From: Actinomadura spongiicola
Lineage (GTDB): Bacteria > Actinomycetota > Actinomycetes > Streptosporangiales > Streptosporangiaceae
DNA: 64,000 nucleotides
Reading direction: 5' to 3'
Assembly (NCBI RefSeq): GCF_003432485.1
Contig: NZ_QVNQ01000005.1
Span: forward strand, 434,001-498,000
This document shows positions 15,701 through 24,607 of this stretch, piece by piece. Positions within the stretch are counted from its first letter, which is position 1, and each line of letters opens with the position of its first letter. A model generated the notes under the pieces. The model made no database searches. It was given only the letters and a program-made list of their open reading frames with translations, and was not told where the DNA came from. A program made the translations under genes and the position numbers.

Positions 15701-18455
15701 GGCGCACGGTCGCGATCTCCCACGGGCGCAGCGCCAGCGTGGCCGTGCCGTCATGGACGTCGACCGGCGGCCCCGGCCGTCCGCGCAGGCCGACACGGAC
15801 CGCGTCGGTGAACGGGCCCCGCAGCACCGCCGTGACCGGCTCGGCGGTCTGGGCGACCAGCCGCGTCTCGATCCAGCCGTCGCGGTTCCGGAGCGAGGTC
15901 AGCACGACACCGTCGCCGGAGATCTCGACCCCGGTCCGGGGCGGCGGGGGCGCCGCGGTCGCGGGCCCGTACCCGGCGGCGGTGAGCAGGTCGTGGCGGT
16001 ACGACTCGGCGGCCCGGAGGACGTCGGCGCCGGGCCGTTCCCCGTCGTAGGGCAGGACCGCGAAGGCGGCCGTCCGCTCGCCGGGGCACTGGGCGCCCGG
16101 GGTCGGGAGCTGCGGGCCGGCGGGCTGGTCGCGGTAGGCGTTGCGGTCCCGCGACAGGTAGCCGACCGAGCGCAGGAGGGTCAGCGCCAGTTCACGCCCG
16201 GCGCCGGTGACCTCGTACTCGGTGGCGTGCTCCAGCAGGACGGCCAGGCCCCCGGCGGCGACGAACCCGGACGCGGGGAACGTCGGCACGGGCCGCTCCC
16301 CGAAACCGCCCTCGGCCGTCAGACCCCGCTCGGTGATCGCGAACTGGCCCTCGGCGAACGACGCGCGGGCCGTGCGCGGCAGCGACAGGTGGAACCTGAC
16401 CCGGTGATCCTCGCAGCGGTTGTCGAACGTGACCCGCAACCGCAGGAACGGCTCGCCCGCGCGGAGCTCGGCACGGGTCGTGACGGTCACGTCCTCCTCG
16501 GCCTCCGATCTCGCGTCGCCGTCGACGTCTCCGGACACGGGCCACCGGTAGGTCCGGACGATGTCGTACGCGGCGAGCAAAAGGCCCTTCCGGGGGGCGT
16601 GGGGGGTCGTCCCCCCACAGGAGGGCGGCCCGCTCCACACGGGTTCGACGTGGACGGTCGACGGGTCTCCGACGAGTCGGTCGTGGGCGGGCGGCGCGTG
16701 GTTGTAGGTGTCGCCGAGGTCGCCGCCGTCGACGACGCGTCCGACGCCCTCGACGACGCGTCCGGACGGCGTGCGCAGCCCGAGCGTGCCGTCGGCGTGG
16801 ATCTCGGCGCGCAGCAGGCCGTTGTCCAGGACGCTCTCCCGGGCCGTGACGGGGCCACCCGCTTCGTCGGAGGACGGGGACGGAACCGGGCTCAGGGTCG
16901 TGAGGCCGAGCGGCGGCACGTCGACGAGCGCGGCGACGGTGCGGCGCGGGTCCGCCAGGATCCGGACACGCCACTCCCCCTCCGCCCCGATCAGGGCCGC
17001 CCGGACGTCGCCGATGTCGAACGGCGCGTCGGCGCGGGCCGTGACGTGGAAGGTGAGCGTGCGGTCGTCCCGTGACACCGCCCAGTCGCGGATCTCCTGC
17101 CCGAACAGCACCCGCCCGTACACGCGCTCCAGCACGATCGGCAGCTCGGACGCGGGATGCACGGAGTCGTCCAGCACCGTCGGCGCGATCTCCAGGGTCT
17201 GGACGGGCACGGCACGGCCGTCACCTGTGACCAGGCCGGGCTCGCCGTCGGCCGGGACCTCCACCGTGACCAGGCCGGTCCGCGGCGCCGGCGTCGGGTT
17301 GAACACCAGGTGCGAGCCGAGCGGCACGGACGCGGCGCGCTCGGCGGTGACGAGGTCGCAGACGGCGCGGCCGAGCTGCTCGGCCTCCGCCATCCGCGCC
17401 GCGACCTGCTCGGCGGTCTCGTCGCCGCCGCAGCCGGTGACCGAGTCGTGGCAGCTCACCTCGATCAGCCTGCGCCACGCCAGGTCGAGGAACGTCCCCG
17501 CGTCGCCCGCGTACCACAGGGCCGTCAACGGCTCGGCGTACCGCTCGACGAGCCGTTCGGCGCGTCCCATGAGCTGCTTGAGCCGGACGCGCGCCGAGAT
17601 CACGCCGGGCAGGATGTTGGCGCGGGCGTGCGACCGCAGCTCGCCCCGCACGCGGGGCAGCCCGTCCACGGACGGGTCCTCCGCCGCGAAGTAGCCCGCG
17701 AGGGTGTCGAGCCTCATGCCGGAACCGGCGTCGCGGACCCGGTCGGGGAGGTCGGCGGCGGGCGCGGTGTGGTCGGCGCCGTACATGGCCAGCAGCGGGC
17801 CGCCGTCCGGATACCAGCGGCGCATGGCGTCCGCGAACCCGGCCGCGCGGTCGGACACCAGGGACGCTCCGTTCCCGAACTCCTCGAACATCGAGGCGGC
17901 GTTGCCGTAACCGCCCTCGGGGAGGTACTGGGTGCGGACGGTCGTGCCGTCCGGCGCCTCCCACGCGAACGCCCGCGTCCTGACCCGGTCGGGGACGCCG
18001 CGCCACACGCACGCGTGCTCGATTCCCGCGAGCCGCAGGATCTGCGGCATCTGCGCGCAGTGCCCGAACTGGTCGGGCAGGTAGCCGACCATCATCGCCG
18101 CGCCCAGTTCGTCCGCGCGGCGGATCCCGAGCTCCAGGTTCCGGACGATGTTCTCCCCCGAGCACAGGAACTCGTCGTGGAGGATCTGCCAGGGCCCGAC
18201 GGCGAGGCGGCCGTCCGCGACCAGCGCCGCCACCCGGTCGCGCCGCTCGGGACGGATCTCCAGGTAGTCGTCGACGGCCGCCATCTGGCCGTCCAGGGTG
18301 AACCGCCAGCGCGGGTCGGCCTCCATCCGGTCGACGACCCCGTCGAGCAGCGACACGAGCCGGAGCCGGAACCGCTGGAACGGCAGGTACCACTCGCGGT
18401 CCCAGTGGGTGTGGGGGACGATGACGATCTCCGGCGCGACGGTCTCTACCCGCAC
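15687..18455 (-). CDS. GH38-family alpha-mannosidase
   Basis: This 922-residue protein is a glycoside hydrolase family 38 enzyme that cleaves alpha-mannosides. The N-terminal domain begins with PHTHWDREWY, whose His and Asp bind zinc. YLPDQFGHCAQMPQIL carries the likely catalytic nucleophile Asp, and SCHDSVTGCGGDE supplies further metal ligands. A large beta-sandwich C-terminal region follows. There is no signal peptide, so it is cytosolic. GTG at 18455 overlaps the end of the upstream PHP gene by 10 bases; the very long open frame upstream of this start is only a shadow of that gene. The natural substrate may be a host glycan or a mannosylated metabolite. Confidence 0.85.
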   Translation of the reverse strand: MRVETVAPEIVIVPHTHWDREWYLPFQRFRLRLVSLLDGVVDRMEADPRWRFTLDGQMAAVDDYLEIRPERRDRVAALVADGRLAVGPWQILHDEFLCSGENIVRNLELGIRRADELGAAMMVGYLPDQFGHCAQMPQILRLAGIEHACVWRGVPDRVRTRAFAWEAPDGTTVRTQYLPEGGYGNAASMFEEFGNGASLVSDRAAGFADAMRRWYPDGGPLLAMYGADHTAPAADLPDRVRDAGSGMRLDTLAGYFAAEDPSVDGLPRVRGELRSHARANILPGVISARVRLKQLMGRAERLVERYAEPLTALWYAGDAGTFLDLAWRRLIEVSCHDSVTGCGGDETAEQVAARMAEAEQLGRAVCDLVTAERAASVPLGSHLVFNPTPAPRTGLVTVEVPADGEPGLVTGDGRAVPVQTLEIAPTVLDDSVHPASELPIVLERVYGRVLFGQEIRDWAVSRDDRTLTFHVTARADAPFDIGDVRAALIGAEGEWRVRILADPRRTVAALVDVPPLGLTTLSPVPSPSSDEAGGPVTARESVLDNGLLRAEIHADGTLGLRTPSGRVVEGVGRVVDGGDLGDTYNHAPPAHDRLVGDPSTVHVEPVWSGPPSCGGTTPHAPRKGLLLAAYDIVRTYRWPVSGDVDGDARSEAEEDVTVTTRAELRAGEPFLRLRVTFDNRCEDHRVRFHLSLPRTARASFAEGQFAITERGLTAEGGFGERPVPTFPASGFVAAGGLAVLLEHATEYEVTGAGRELALTLLRSVGYLSRDRNAYRDQPAGPQLPTPGAQCPGERTAAFAVLPYDGERPGADVLRAAESYRHDLLTAAGYGPATAAPPPPRTGVEISGDGVVLTSLRNRDGWIETRLVAQTAEPVTAVLRGPFTDAVRVGLRGRPGPPVDVHDGTATLALRPWEIATVRLRRT

Positions 18456-19654
18456 AGCGCGATCACCTCGTTCTCGTGGCTCTCCAGGCGATGCATTCCC
18501 GGTCCGTCCGCCGGTATCCGGACGCGGTCGCCGCGGATCGCGGCGCGCCGCCCGTCCGGCCGGACCAGCACGGTTCCGTCGGCGTCGACCGCCGTCAGCT
18601 CGCCGTCGACGCGGAGCAGGACGGGCGCGTCCGGCCCGGCGGAGACCGACGTGCGGCCCGCGGCGAGGGCCGCCAGCACGGCCTCCGTTCCATCGTCCTC
18701 GGCGAGGACCCAGGTGACGGGCTCGCCGAGGTTCTTGAACTGCTCCGGGTCGTGGAAGTCGCTGCCGCCGAGCGGGACGATCCCGGCGGGCCGCCACAGG
18801 TCCGCCCAGGCCAGCGGCGCGCCCCAGCGCCGGTCCCACCAGGTCGGATGCCAGATCTCGACGAACGGCGGCCGGGACGCCTCCGGCAGCGGGTGCCGCC
18901 ACGCGCAGTCGCCGCTCAGCGGATGGTTGATCGACATCAGCCCGCCGCGGGCGTCCGCGAACGCCGCCCAGTCGGCGCTCGGGCGCCGGAAGTCGACCCA
19001 GCCGGTGGCGCCGAACACGTTGGCGTGGCCGCGGTCGGTGGTGACCTCCTGACCGGGCAGCAGCGTGATCCCGGCGTGGGCCCCGGCGGCGGGCAGCTCG
19101 GGATGGTGGCTGACGGTGTTGTGGTCGGTGACGGCGAGGAAGTCGAGCCCGCGGGACGCGGCCAGGCACGCCACTTCGTGGACGGTGAGCGTCCCGTCGC
19201 TGTGGACGGTGTGGGAGTGCAGGTCACCGGCGAGCCACCGCATGCCGTCCGCGGCGGGGAGGTTCCGGCGCGGCGGACGGTCCGGCCGGGGCGGCGGCGC
19301 CGGGACGTCGGGGCGGGGCGGTCGGGAGCCGGACGTGGTGATCGTGACCTCGTACGGGACGCCCTCGGGCGGTATCCGGTGCAGGCCGAGCCAGACGTGC
19401 CAGGTGCCCGGTTCGAGATCGCCCGCCAGATAGCCGGGTGTGGCCCGGTCCACGCCCACCGTGTACCGGGTGCGCGCCCCACCGGACCAGCCGCGGAACC
19501 CGCCCGGCCCGTGGCAGCCCAGGTCGAGGACGCCGCCCTCATGGGTCAGTTCCACCGTGATCGACGCCGTGCCCGGCGGGACGTCGAAGGGTAGTTCCCG
19601 CAGGCCAAGCTCCAGGCGGTCCTCCAGGGTCCAACGGCCTCGATGCACGGTCAT
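18446..19654 (-). CDS. PHP-domain metal-dependent hydrolase (CehA/McbA-like)
   Basis: This 402-residue protein has an N-terminal beta-rich domain (about 1-130) and a C-terminal PHP domain. The metal-binding motifs GDLHSHTVHSDG, AVTDHNT, GQEVTT, SINHP and GSDFHD are all present, so it should be an active phosphoesterase- or carboxylesterase-type hydrolase. Family members cleave phosphate, amide or ester bonds in various substrates. It overlaps the GH38 mannosidase start by 10 bases, so the two are co-translated and probably process the same glycoconjugate. The substrate is unknown. Confidence 0.8.
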   Translation of the reverse strand: MTVHRGRWTLEDRLELGLRELPFDVPPGTASITVELTHEGGVLDLGCHGPGGFRGWSGGARTRYTVGVDRATPGYLAGDLEPGTWHVWLGLHRIPPEGVPYEVTITTSGSRPPRPDVPAPPPRPDRPPRRNLPAADGMRWLAGDLHSHTVHSDGTLTVHEVACLAASRGLDFLAVTDHNTVSHHPELPAAGAHAGITLLPGQEVTTDRGHANVFGATGWVDFRRPSADWAAFADARGGLMSINHPLSGDCAWRHPLPEASRPPFVEIWHPTWWDRRWGAPLAWADLWRPAGIVPLGGSDFHDPEQFKNLGEPVTWVLAEDDGTEAVLAALAAGRTSVSAGPDAPVLLRVDGELTAVDADGTVLVRPDGRRAAIRGDRVRIPADGPGMHRLESHENEVIALCG

Positions 19655-19709
19655 GCGCGTCCCCCGTCCTCGGCTCTCGGTTCGGGTTTAGGACGTGGAA
19701 CGGCTCCGG

Positions 19710-20546
19710 TCAAGGGTCCATGTGCTCGGCGGAACGGGCCGCGAACGCCGCCATCGCCTTCGCGGTGATCGGACCCGGCGCGTTCGGCAGGACGGTCCCG
19801 TCGACGGCGCGGATCGGCTGGACGTCCCGGGTCGTGGACGTCAGGAACGCCTCCTCCGCGCGGTACAGGTCGTCCAGCGCGACGTCCTCCTCCTCGCCGC
19901 CGCACCACTCCAGTGTCAGTGCGCGTGTCACCCCGGCGAGGCAGCCCGACGACAGCGGCGGCGTGACGAGCCGCCCGTCGAGGACGACGAAGATGTTGCT
20001 GCCCGTCCCCTCGCAGAGGTTTCCGGCCGTGTTGCCGAAGATCGCCTCGGCGCCGCCGCGTTCCTTCGCGTAGGCGAGGGCCAGGACGTTCTCCGCGTAC
20101 GACGTCGTCTTGAGGCCGGACAGGGCGCCGCGTTCGTTGCGCGGCCACGGCACGACGGTCACGTCCGCCGTCGCCGGGAACGGGTTCTGCGGCGCCACGA
20201 TGATCGACACCGTGGGCCCGGCGTCGCCGCGCGCCGATCCGAGCGGGCCGGGACCGCTGCTGTAGGTGATGCGGACGCGGGCCAGCGGCCATCGCGGCGC
20301 CGCCGCCAGCGCCTCGCGGGTCCCGTGGGCGAGGGCCTCCTCGTCGGGGGCGGGCAGGCCGAGCCCCTCCGCCGACCGGGCCAGCCGTCGCAGGTGCCTG
20401 GTCAGCGCGAACGGCGCGCCGTCCACCGCCTTCAGCGTCTCGAAGATCCCGTCGCCGACGAGCATGCCGTGATCGAACACCGACACCATCGCCCGCTCAT
20501 GGTCGACGAGCTCCCCGTTCAGCCAGACCCTGGCCTGCTCCCTCAC
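19710..20546 (-). CDS. pabC: Class IV aminotransferase, aminodeoxychorismate lyase-like
   Basis: This 278-residue PLP enzyme of fold type IV has the start WLNGELVDHERAMVSVFDHGMLVGDGIFETL, a Lys in LKTTSY that would bind PLP, and the EAFLTSTTRDVQPI phosphate-binding segment. It directly follows a chorismate-binding synthase gene and overlaps it by 50 bases. It most likely releases pyruvate from aminodeoxychorismate to make p-aminobenzoate for folate. A branched-chain or D-amino-acid aminotransferase role cannot be excluded from sequence alone; the symbol rests on context. Confidence 0.75.
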   Translation of the reverse strand: MREQARVWLNGELVDHERAMVSVFDHGMLVGDGIFETLKAVDGAPFALTRHLRRLARSAEGLGLPAPDEEALAHGTREALAAAPRWPLARVRITYSSGPGPLGSARGDAGPTVSIIVAPQNPFPATADVTVVPWPRNERGALSGLKTTSYAENVLALAYAKERGGAEAIFGNTAGNLCEGTGSNIFVVLDGRLVTPPLSSGCLAGVTRALTLEWCGGEEEDVALDDLYRAEEAFLTSTTRDVQPIRAVDGTVLPNAPGPITAKAMAAFAARSAEHMDP

Positions 20547-21516
20547 CGGACGCCACCTCCAAAAGCCGAGCCGCCTTCAGCTCGGTCTCACGCCATTCCA
20601 GAAGCGGATCGGACCCCCAGGTGATCCCCGCGCCGGTGCCGAACCGGAGCAGGCCCTCCTCCGCCCAGAAACTCCGGATGCCCACCGCGAGCCCACCGCG
20701 CCGGGAGTCCGCGTCCACCCAGCCGACGGCCCCACAGTACGGGCCCCGCGGGACGGGTTCGAGCATCCCGAGCAGCTTCAGCGCGCTCGACTTCGGGGCT
20801 CCCGTGACCGACCCGGGCGGGAACGTCGCGGCGATCAGCTCGGGCCAGCCGTGTCCCCCGGCCAGCCGCGCCCGGACGGTCGACACCAGATGGACGAGCC
20901 CCGGATGCTCCTCCACCTCGCACAGGCCCGGCACCTCCACCGACCCGACCTCGGCGATCCGGCCCAGATCGTTCCGGACGAGATCGACGATCATGACGTT
21001 CTCGGCGTGGTCCTTCGGCAGGAACCCGTCCGGGGTCCGTGCCGTCCCCTTGATCGGACGGGATTCGACCACGTCGCCGTCCCGCGCCAGATACAGCTCG
21101 GGGGAGGCGCACGCCACCTCCAACCCGGGCACCTTCACCGTCATCGCGTGCGGCGCCGGGTTCCCCCGGGCGAGCCGCGCGCCGAGCCCCTCGATCGTCG
21201 CCCCGGCGGGCAGCTCCGCCGACAGCACCCGGCACAGGTTGGCCTGGTAGACGACACCGTCCGCGATCGCGTCGCGGATCTTCTCGACGCCCGCGACGTA
21301 CGCGGCCTCGTCGAGGGAACTGCGCCACTCCCCCGGCCGCACCCACGCGCCCCCCGGATGCGGCGCGCGCCGCACCCTCTCGAACCGGGCGCACGTGACC
21401 TTCCCCTCGTAGGTCACCACCACGGCCCACCAGCCCCGCGAGTCCAGCGCGCCCAGGTCGCTCGTCACGTCGGCGAGGCCCGTCGCGAACAGACCCCCCG
21501 CATAAGCGAAATTCAC
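20497..21516 (-). CDS. pabB: Aminodeoxychorismate synthase component I
   Basis: This 339-residue protein matches chorismate-binding enzymes (PabB/TrpE/salicylate-synthase fold). Conserved motifs include SPELYLARDGDVVESRPIKGTAR, NVMIVDLVRNDLGRI, PPGSVTGAPK and the C-terminal GAGITWGSDP. The neighbouring pabC-like gene makes p-aminobenzoate synthesis the best call. It is shorter than fused PabAB and has no glutaminase domain, so it depends on a glutaminase subunit encoded elsewhere. GTG at 21516 overlaps the upstream ArsR-type stop (GTGA); the open frame extends further but without a start signal. Confidence 0.8.
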   Translation of the reverse strand: MNFAYAGGLFATGLADVTSDLGALDSRGWWAVVVTYEGKVTCARFERVRRAPHPGGAWVRPGEWRSSLDEAAYVAGVEKIRDAIADGVVYQANLCRVLSAELPAGATIEGLGARLARGNPAPHAMTVKVPGLEVACASPELYLARDGDVVESRPIKGTARTPDGFLPKDHAENVMIVDLVRNDLGRIAEVGSVEVPGLCEVEEHPGLVHLVSTVRARLAGGHGWPELIAATFPPGSVTGAPKSSALKLLGMLEPVPRGPYCGAVGWVDADSRRGGLAVGIRSFWAEEGLLRFGTGAGITWGSDPLLEWRETELKAARLLEVASGEGAGQGLAERGARRP

Positions 21517-22217
21517 ACCAGTACACAACCAAACGAACCGGCGAGCCCTTCCGACCCCACCCGCGTCACGACCAACGCCCGGCGCGTCGTGCCCCGTTCG
21601 AACCAGCCGAGGTCGATCATCCGCGCCGTCAGCGCCGCCCCGAGCGCCCCGCTCAGATGCGGCCGCCGCTCCGTCCAGTCGAGGCACGCCCCGGCGAACG
21701 TCCGCCGCGCCCGCCGCGACGCCGCCACGTCCAGGCCCAGCGCCGCCAGCCGCTCCTCGCCCTTCGCCGTCACGTCCAAGCCGTCGTCACCGTCGGCCTC
21801 GATGAGCCCGCCGTCGACGAGCGCGGCGAACAGCGCCACGCCCGCCCTCCCGGCCAGGTGGTCGTAGCACGTCCGCGCCTCACGCAGCCGCCGCGCGTCC
21901 CGCGACTGCCGCAGGCTCCGCGGCTCCACCGGCGCGCCGAGCCGCGACAGGGCCTCGATCACCTGCGCGACCTCGCTCCCCCGCAGCCGGTAGTACCGGT
22001 GCCGTCCCTGCTTCACCACGGTGACGAGACCGCCGTCCAGCAACCGGGCCAGATGCGCGCTCGCGGTCGGCGCGCTGACCCCCGCCACCCGCGCCAACTC
22101 CCCCGCCGCGAGCGGTCGCCCGTCCAGCAACGCCGTCAACATCGCCGCGCGCCCCCGGTCCGCCAGCAGCGCCGCGACCGGCGCGAAGTCCGCGTTCAGC
22201 ACCAGATCCGAGCCCAT
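21513..22217 (-). CDS. ArsR-type winged-helix transcriptional regulator
   Basis: This 234-residue protein has an N-terminal ArsR-like helix-turn-helix (LAAGELARVAGVSAPTASAHLARLLDGGLV, with the wing KQGRHRYYRL). The longer C-terminal half is not typical of small metal-sensing ArsR proteins and lacks a clear Cys metal site. Its stop overlaps the pabB start, giving a three-gene operon with pabB and pabC. Whether it controls folate synthesis or merely shares a transcript is unknown. Confidence 0.75.
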   Translation of the reverse strand: MGSDLVLNADFAPVAALLADRGRAAMLTALLDGRPLAAGELARVAGVSAPTASAHLARLLDGGLVTVVKQGRHRYYRLRGSEVAQVIEALSRLGAPVEPRSLRQSRDARRLREARTCYDHLAGRAGVALFAALVDGGLIEADGDDGLDVTAKGEERLAALGLDVAASRRARRTFAGACLDWTERRPHLSGALGAALTARMIDLGWFERGTTRRALVVTRVGSEGLAGSFGCVLV

Positions 22218-22331
22218 GGCCCGACCCTAGGCGACCCGTCCTTCGACCAGCGTCGAAGCGTCCTCCCGACAAACCGGTTTGGGGAACGGCCTGGGACGCG
22301 CTAAGGTTTTCCACGTCGCCGCGAGGCGCAC

Positions 22332-22403
22332 GCGGAAGTGGCTCAGGGGTAGAGCATCACCTTGCCAAGGTGAGGGTCGCGGGTTCAAATCCCGTCTTCC
22401 GCT
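22332..22403 (+). tRNA. tRNA-Gly (anticodon GCC)
   Basis: The acceptor stem is GCGGAAG/CTTCCGC, the T loop GTTCAAA, and the anticodon stem TCACC/GGTGA encloses TTGCCAA with GCC at 22364-22366. The CCA end is not encoded. It is the first of three tandem tRNA genes. Confidence 0.93.
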
Positions 22404-22443
22404 CTGTGGGGCCTTTCAGGCTGAACCCCAGAAGGCTCTTTCT

Positions 22444-22514
22444 GGTGGAGTGGCCGAGAGGCAAGGCAGCGGCCTGCAAAGCCGTGCACACGGGTTCGAA
22501 TCCCGTCTCCACCT
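22444..22514 (+). tRNA. tRNA-Cys (anticodon GCA)
   Basis: The acceptor stem is GGTGGAG/CTCCACC, the T arm is ACGGGTTCGAATCCCGT, and the anticodon loop CTGCAAA gives GCA at 22476-22478. The CCA end is not encoded. It lies 40 bases after tRNA-Gly. Confidence 0.93.
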
Positions 22515-22519
22515 CGCAA

Positions 22520-22594
22520 GGGCGATTAGCTCAGTGGGAGAGCGCTACCTTGACACGGTAGAGGCCACTGGTTCAATCCCAGTATCGCCCACCA
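22520..22594 (+). tRNA. tRNA-Val (anticodon GAC)
   Basis: The acceptor stem is GGGCGAT/ATCGCCC with encoded ACCA. The anticodon stem CTACC/GGTAG encloses TTGACAC with GAC at 22552-22554. Its 3' half is nearly identical to that of tRNA-Val(CAC) at 10,491, so it could serve as a secondary attachment site for the element. It lies only 5 bases after tRNA-Cys. Confidence 0.93.
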
Positions 22595-22723
22595 CACCTC
22601 TGCTCAGGTCAGGGGTCTGGTTCGTGTCGTCGACACAAGGTCTCAAGCCCGCCTGGGCGATGATCGTTCTCGTCCGCCGCCTCGTCCGCCGCCTCGTCCT
22701 CCGTGGCGAGGAGCGGTGACAGG

Positions 22724-23395
22724 TCATTCCCCGGCCACTGCCGCCTCGTCGAGGATCTTGGTGATCCAGTCGAGCAACGGCATCTCGGCGGCTTGCGCCG
22801 CCTGCGTCCATAAGTCCTTGCGGTCGATGTGCAGGCTCACGATGACCTTGGTCCGGGCGTCCTTCTCCGCGGTTTCGGCGGGCAGTTCCCGCGCTTGGCG
22901 GATCTCCTTCCGCAACCGCCGGGTAGACCATTTTCCCCTTTCCGCGAGTTCAAGCCAGCGGTCCTGTTCGTCTTCCGGGAGGGCCGCGGTCTCCGCATGA
23001 TGCTGAAGGCTCAGGCCGTCGCGCCTGCGGGAGACCGGAAAGCGGCGCACCACCCACGCATAGTTGCGTAACGTCTGATAGTCGAGCGACGTCTCCTCGA
23101 TAACGACGCGATACCGGTCGGGAAAGCGGTTCTGCCCGTACACCAGCCAATCGCCTAGCCACCAACCAGACGAGTTGGTGATCGTGTTGAGGTTGCGCCC
23201 GATATGCCGCCAGGCTTCGAAGGTGAGCCCCGGCGGCATGTCGAGTTCCACGCGGCGCGCTTTGATCCCGGCGTCGCCCCCGAGTCCGGCCTGGACGGAC
23301 CACCGTTCCCTGGGCCCCGTGGGGCGGCCCGCGCTTCTCCCGTTCCCCTCGGCGCCCCGTCGGCCCTGCGGAAGCTCGATCCGTGCGAGGTCCAT
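22724..23395 (-). CDS. LmbU-family transcriptional regulator
   Basis: This 223-residue protein resembles LmbU, NovE and related regulators found in lincomycin, novobiocin and himastatin clusters. The diagnostic central block GLTFEAWRHIGRNL ... WWLGDWLVYGQ ... RYRVVIEETSLDYQTLRNYAWVVRRFP ... LSLQHHAE is complete (about 55-140). An Arg/Lys-rich helical C-terminus follows. The family binds DNA with an unusual helix-turn-helix and usually activates the adjoining biosynthetic cluster. Its position between the tRNA cluster and the exporter genes marks the probable left edge of the NRPS cluster. Confidence 0.8.
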   Translation of the reverse strand: MDLARIELPQGRRGAEGNGRSAGRPTGPRERWSVQAGLGGDAGIKARRVELDMPPGLTFEAWRHIGRNLNTITNSSGWWLGDWLVYGQNRFPDRYRVVIEETSLDYQTLRNYAWVVRRFPVSRRRDGLSLQHHAETAALPEDEQDRWLELAERGKWSTRRLRKEIRQARELPAETAEKDARTKVIVSLHIDRKDLWTQAAQAAEMPLLDWITKILDEAAVAGE

Positions 23396-23799
23396 AATCC
23401 ACTCCCCCGGCTGAAACTGATCGATGTGCGGGCCGCGCGTTCAGCGGCCCCGGGCGGCGGGCCACGGAACGCACCCCGCCGAAAATGGACGGCATACTTC
23501 CAGTCGATCTCCAAAGACCACCGGACCGTACGCGTCCGAATTCGCCACGCCACAAGAACAAGAAGTGTCGGCTCACCGACTGACCGGACACGCCCCCGTT
23601 CTTATGAGAGACCGCGCTGAAGGGGTGTCATGGAGCACAGCATGCACCAGTCACCGCGACAGCGACAACTGATCATTTCATGTGTTCTTTATGAATAGTT
23701 CACGGAGCGACGGGCGACCGTCCCCGCCGAGCGCGGGCCGGCGGCGTACCGGATTCCCGGCGACTCAGGCCCTGACCAGGCGAAGCCGTCCACGGCAAG
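23396..23799. promoter_or_regulatory. Intergenic region between divergent LmbU and HTH genes
   Basis: About 400 bases separate the two divergent genes. I find no supported gene; open frames here lack ribosome binding sites and typical codon use. A short AT-rich patch lies near 23,668-23,702. The region must contain the LmbU promoter on the minus strand, but I cannot place it with confidence. The right end holds the two dyads described separately. Confidence 0.4.
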
Positions 23800-23840
23800 C
23801 AACCTCGGTTGACAACATCGACCTAGGCAACCTACGTTGC
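23800..23840 (+). promoter_or_regulatory. Promoter with two CAACCTnnGTTG dyads, leaderless start
   Basis: Two near-identical inverted repeats, CAACCTCGGTTG (23800-23811) and CAACCTACGTTG (23828-23839), are spaced exactly 28 bases apart. The first overlaps a perfect -35 TTGACA (23809-23814). The second covers the -10 position (TACGTT, 23833-23838, 18 bases on). Transcription would begin at or next to the ATG at 23845, so the HTH mRNA is probably leaderless. The layout fits autoregulation by the HTH protein, which is an inference. Confidence 0.55.
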
Positions 23841-23844
23841 TTGC

Positions 23845-24081
23845 ATGACGGGCGTCGAGGTACCCGCATCGCAGGACCCCACCGACCAACTGGCGGCAGT
23901 GGTGGCGCTGCGCCGCCTGGCCGACCAACTGGAGGACGTCGCGGTGGAGAGGGCCATGCGAGCGGGCTGGAACTGGCTGGACGTCGCCGAGGCGCTCGGC
24001 GTCACTCGGCAGGCGGTCCACAAGAAGCACGCCAAACGCCTCATCGCCAACGGCGTCGAGCTGAGAAGGAGAAGGAAGTGA
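23845..24081 (+). CDS. Small HTH-domain regulator upstream of Clp-N protein
   Basis: This 78-residue protein has an N-terminal helical part and a helix-turn-helix at about 40-65 (WNWLDVAEALGVTRQAVHKKHAKRL), ending in RRRRK. It is of the type that accompanies Clp-N domain proteins in actinobacteria. There is no ribosome binding site because the transcript is probably leaderless. Its stop overlaps the next gene's GTG (GTGA). It probably binds the two dyads in its own promoter. Confidence 0.7.
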   Translation: MTGVEVPASQDPTDQLAAVVALRRLADQLEDVAVERAMRAGWNWLDVAEALGVTRQAVHKKHAKRLIANGVELRRRRK

Positions 24082-24566
24082 AGGGGCGGACCTTCGAGAC
24101 CTACGTCCGCACGGTCCTCGAAGGCGGTGCGCGCGAGGCCCAGCGGTCGGGATCGGCGACGATCGAGGCGGAACACCTGCTCCTGGCCATCGCCGCGGGA
24201 CCGGAGAACGCCTCCCGGGAGCTTCTGCGCTCGGCGGGGCTCGACCACGAGACGATCCGGGACGCGCTGCGGCGGGAGTTCGAGCAGAGCCTCCGCACGG
24301 TCGGCGTCTCGGTCACCGACCGCTCCCTGCTGTCGCCGCGCGAGGCGGCCGTACGCCCGTCGCGGATGGGCCGGTCCGCCAAGCTCGTCTTCGAACGCGG
24401 CATGGCGGCGGCCCACGGCAAGAACGACGCGCGCCCGGAACATCTCCTGCTGGGCGTCCTGGAACTGAGATACGGCACCGTCCCACGCACCCTCGAACTC
24501 GCGGGCGTCGACACGGCCGCCCTGAAAGAACGCGCTCGGCGATCGCTCTCTGGTGAGAGCGCGTAA
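24078..24566 (+). CDS. Clp protease N-terminal (repeat) domain protein
   Basis: This 162-residue protein consists of two Clp-N repeats. The first holds ATIEAEHLLLAIAAGPENASRELLRSAGLD and the second DARPEHLLLGVLELRYGTVPRTLELAGVD. It has no ATPase or protease part. Such proteins are thought to act as adaptors or decoys for Clp chaperones. It is translationally coupled to the HTH gene, and a GAAGGA site precedes the GTG start. Whether the pair belongs to the NRPS cluster or to the chromosome is unclear. Confidence 0.75.
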   Translation: MKGRTFETYVRTVLEGGAREAQRSGSATIEAEHLLLAIAAGPENASRELLRSAGLDHETIRDALRREFEQSLRTVGVSVTDRSLLSPREAAVRPSRMGRSAKLVFERGMAAAHGKNDARPEHLLLGVLELRYGTVPRTLELAGVDTAALKERARRSLSGESA

Positions 24567-24607
24567 GGCACGCGTGGCCGCCGAGCCGCGTCGCCTCCCT
24601 GGGACGG

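Noticed and set aside
15687..19169. Reading the mannosidase as a 1160-residue protein fused to upstream sequence
   Set aside because: The extra N-terminal 238 residues are an Arg/Pro-rich shadow of the PHP gene in another frame. The GH38 fold begins right after GTG 18455.
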